Assembly (NCBI RefSeq): GCF_001429185.1
Contig: NZ_LMIW01000008.1
Span: 496,001 to 560,000, forward strand
Length of the DNA: 64,000 bases
Source: Terrabacter sp. Root85
GTDB taxonomy: Bacteria; Actinomycetota; Actinomycetes; Actinomycetales; Dermatophilaceae
Direction of reading: 5' to 3'
Shown here: positions 63,875-64,000 of the stretch, one piece after another
Position numbering within the stretch: the first letter of the stretch is position 1
Layout: every line of letters begins with the position of its first letter
The notes under the pieces: generated by a model
What the model saw: only the letters and a program-made list of their open reading frames with translations
Told to the model about the DNA's origin: nothing
Database searches by the model: none
Translations under genes and position numbers: made by a program

Positions 63875-63904
63875 CGAGCGAAACGCAGACGAGAGAGTGA
63901 CGCG

Positions 63905-64000
63905 ATGATCCACCCCCAGCAGACGTCGGGAATGCCGTTCCAGAAGTACGTCCCCTTCCACGAGCAGATCCCGTTCGAGCTCCCGGACCGCACGTGGCCG
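63905..64000 (+). CDS. leuA: 2-isopropylmalate synthase (N-terminal fragment, cut by window edge)
   Basis: The first 32 codons are present: MIHPQQTSGMPFQKYVPF followed by HEQIPFELPDRTWP. The G-M-P-x-x-K-Y-x-P-F and L-P-D-R-T-W-P pattern is the start of actinobacterial LeuA, which condenses acetyl-CoA and 2-oxoisovalerate in leucine synthesis. GAGAG lies before the ATG. Regulated by the leader described upstream. The gene runs off the window. Confidence 0.9.
   Translation, partial: MIHPQQTSGMPFQKYVPFHEQIPFELPDRTWP

Noticed and set aside
63785-63904. A T-box riboswitch before leuA
   Set aside because: No T-box consensus (TGGNACCGCG-like) is present; a leader peptide with Leu codons and two hairpins explains the region better.

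Overview
The window is chromosomal DNA from a high-GC Gram-positive actinobacterium, about 70% G+C by eye. Codons end strongly in G or C, GTG starts are frequent, and many genes appear to be transcribed without a 5' leader. Gene order (rimO-pgsA-cinA-clgR ... DUF3046 ... recA-recX-miaB-miaA-dapF-hflX, then holA-rpsT-lepA-hemW-hrcA-dnaJ-rsmE ... phoH-ybeY-corC-era, then leuA) is the conserved actinobacterial core. The organism looks like a member of the Micrococcales, possibly Intrasporangiaceae; that placement is inference. I see no tRNA, rRNA, insertion sequence, prophage, CRISPR array or biosynthetic cluster, and no stretch over about 300 bases without a gene.

Left part (1-14 kb): the start of a kdpFAB potassium pump operon on the minus strand, divergent from an ion-channel-like protein, then a renal-type dipeptidase, then the rimO-pgsA-cinA-clgR operon. 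A serine hydrolase and a dipeptide epimerase, coupled by overlapping stop/start codons, look like a muropeptide recycling pair. A DUF3352 membrane protein, DUF3046, a macro-domain protein and the SOS-controlled recA-recX pair follow.

Middle (14-36 kb): a YceI protein behind an operator-like site, RNA-modification and maturation genes (miaB, def, miaA), dapF, an rsmC-like methyltransferase with a nucleotidyltransferase, hflX, a tiny zinc-ribbon protein, a tandem GNAT protein, fhs, a TetR/DinB divergent pair with two operators, dinG, holA, rpsT, a PemK-like protein, an MFS transporter, an M48 protease and lepA.

Right part (36-64 kb): a CX5R phosphatase divergent from an MFS transporter, a GT61 glycosyltransferase with an extra N-terminal domain, a membrane-anchored cyclophilin, hemW, an aldehyde dehydrogenase, a secreted CHAP protein with three C-terminal repeats, DUF3097, and the CIRCE-controlled hrcA-dnaJ-rsmE group. 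The hrcA-to-era block is interrupted by an accessory island: an ECF sigma factor with a GerMN/Gmad2 membrane protein, a large secreted GH30-like glycosidase and its probable LacI repressor. HIT, an S10 peptidase, phoH-ybeY-corC-era, a shortened VOC protein, two unknown genes and leuA with a leucine leader peptide complete the window.

The strongest unexplained signal is an 8-base word, CGGCATAC/GTATGCCG. It occurs 37 times (about 2 expected), equally on both strands and in several reading frames, and forces otherwise rare TAT and ATA codons. A second theme is a repeated TANNNT-6/7 bases-start codon arrangement (leaderless promoters), which fixes several start codons.
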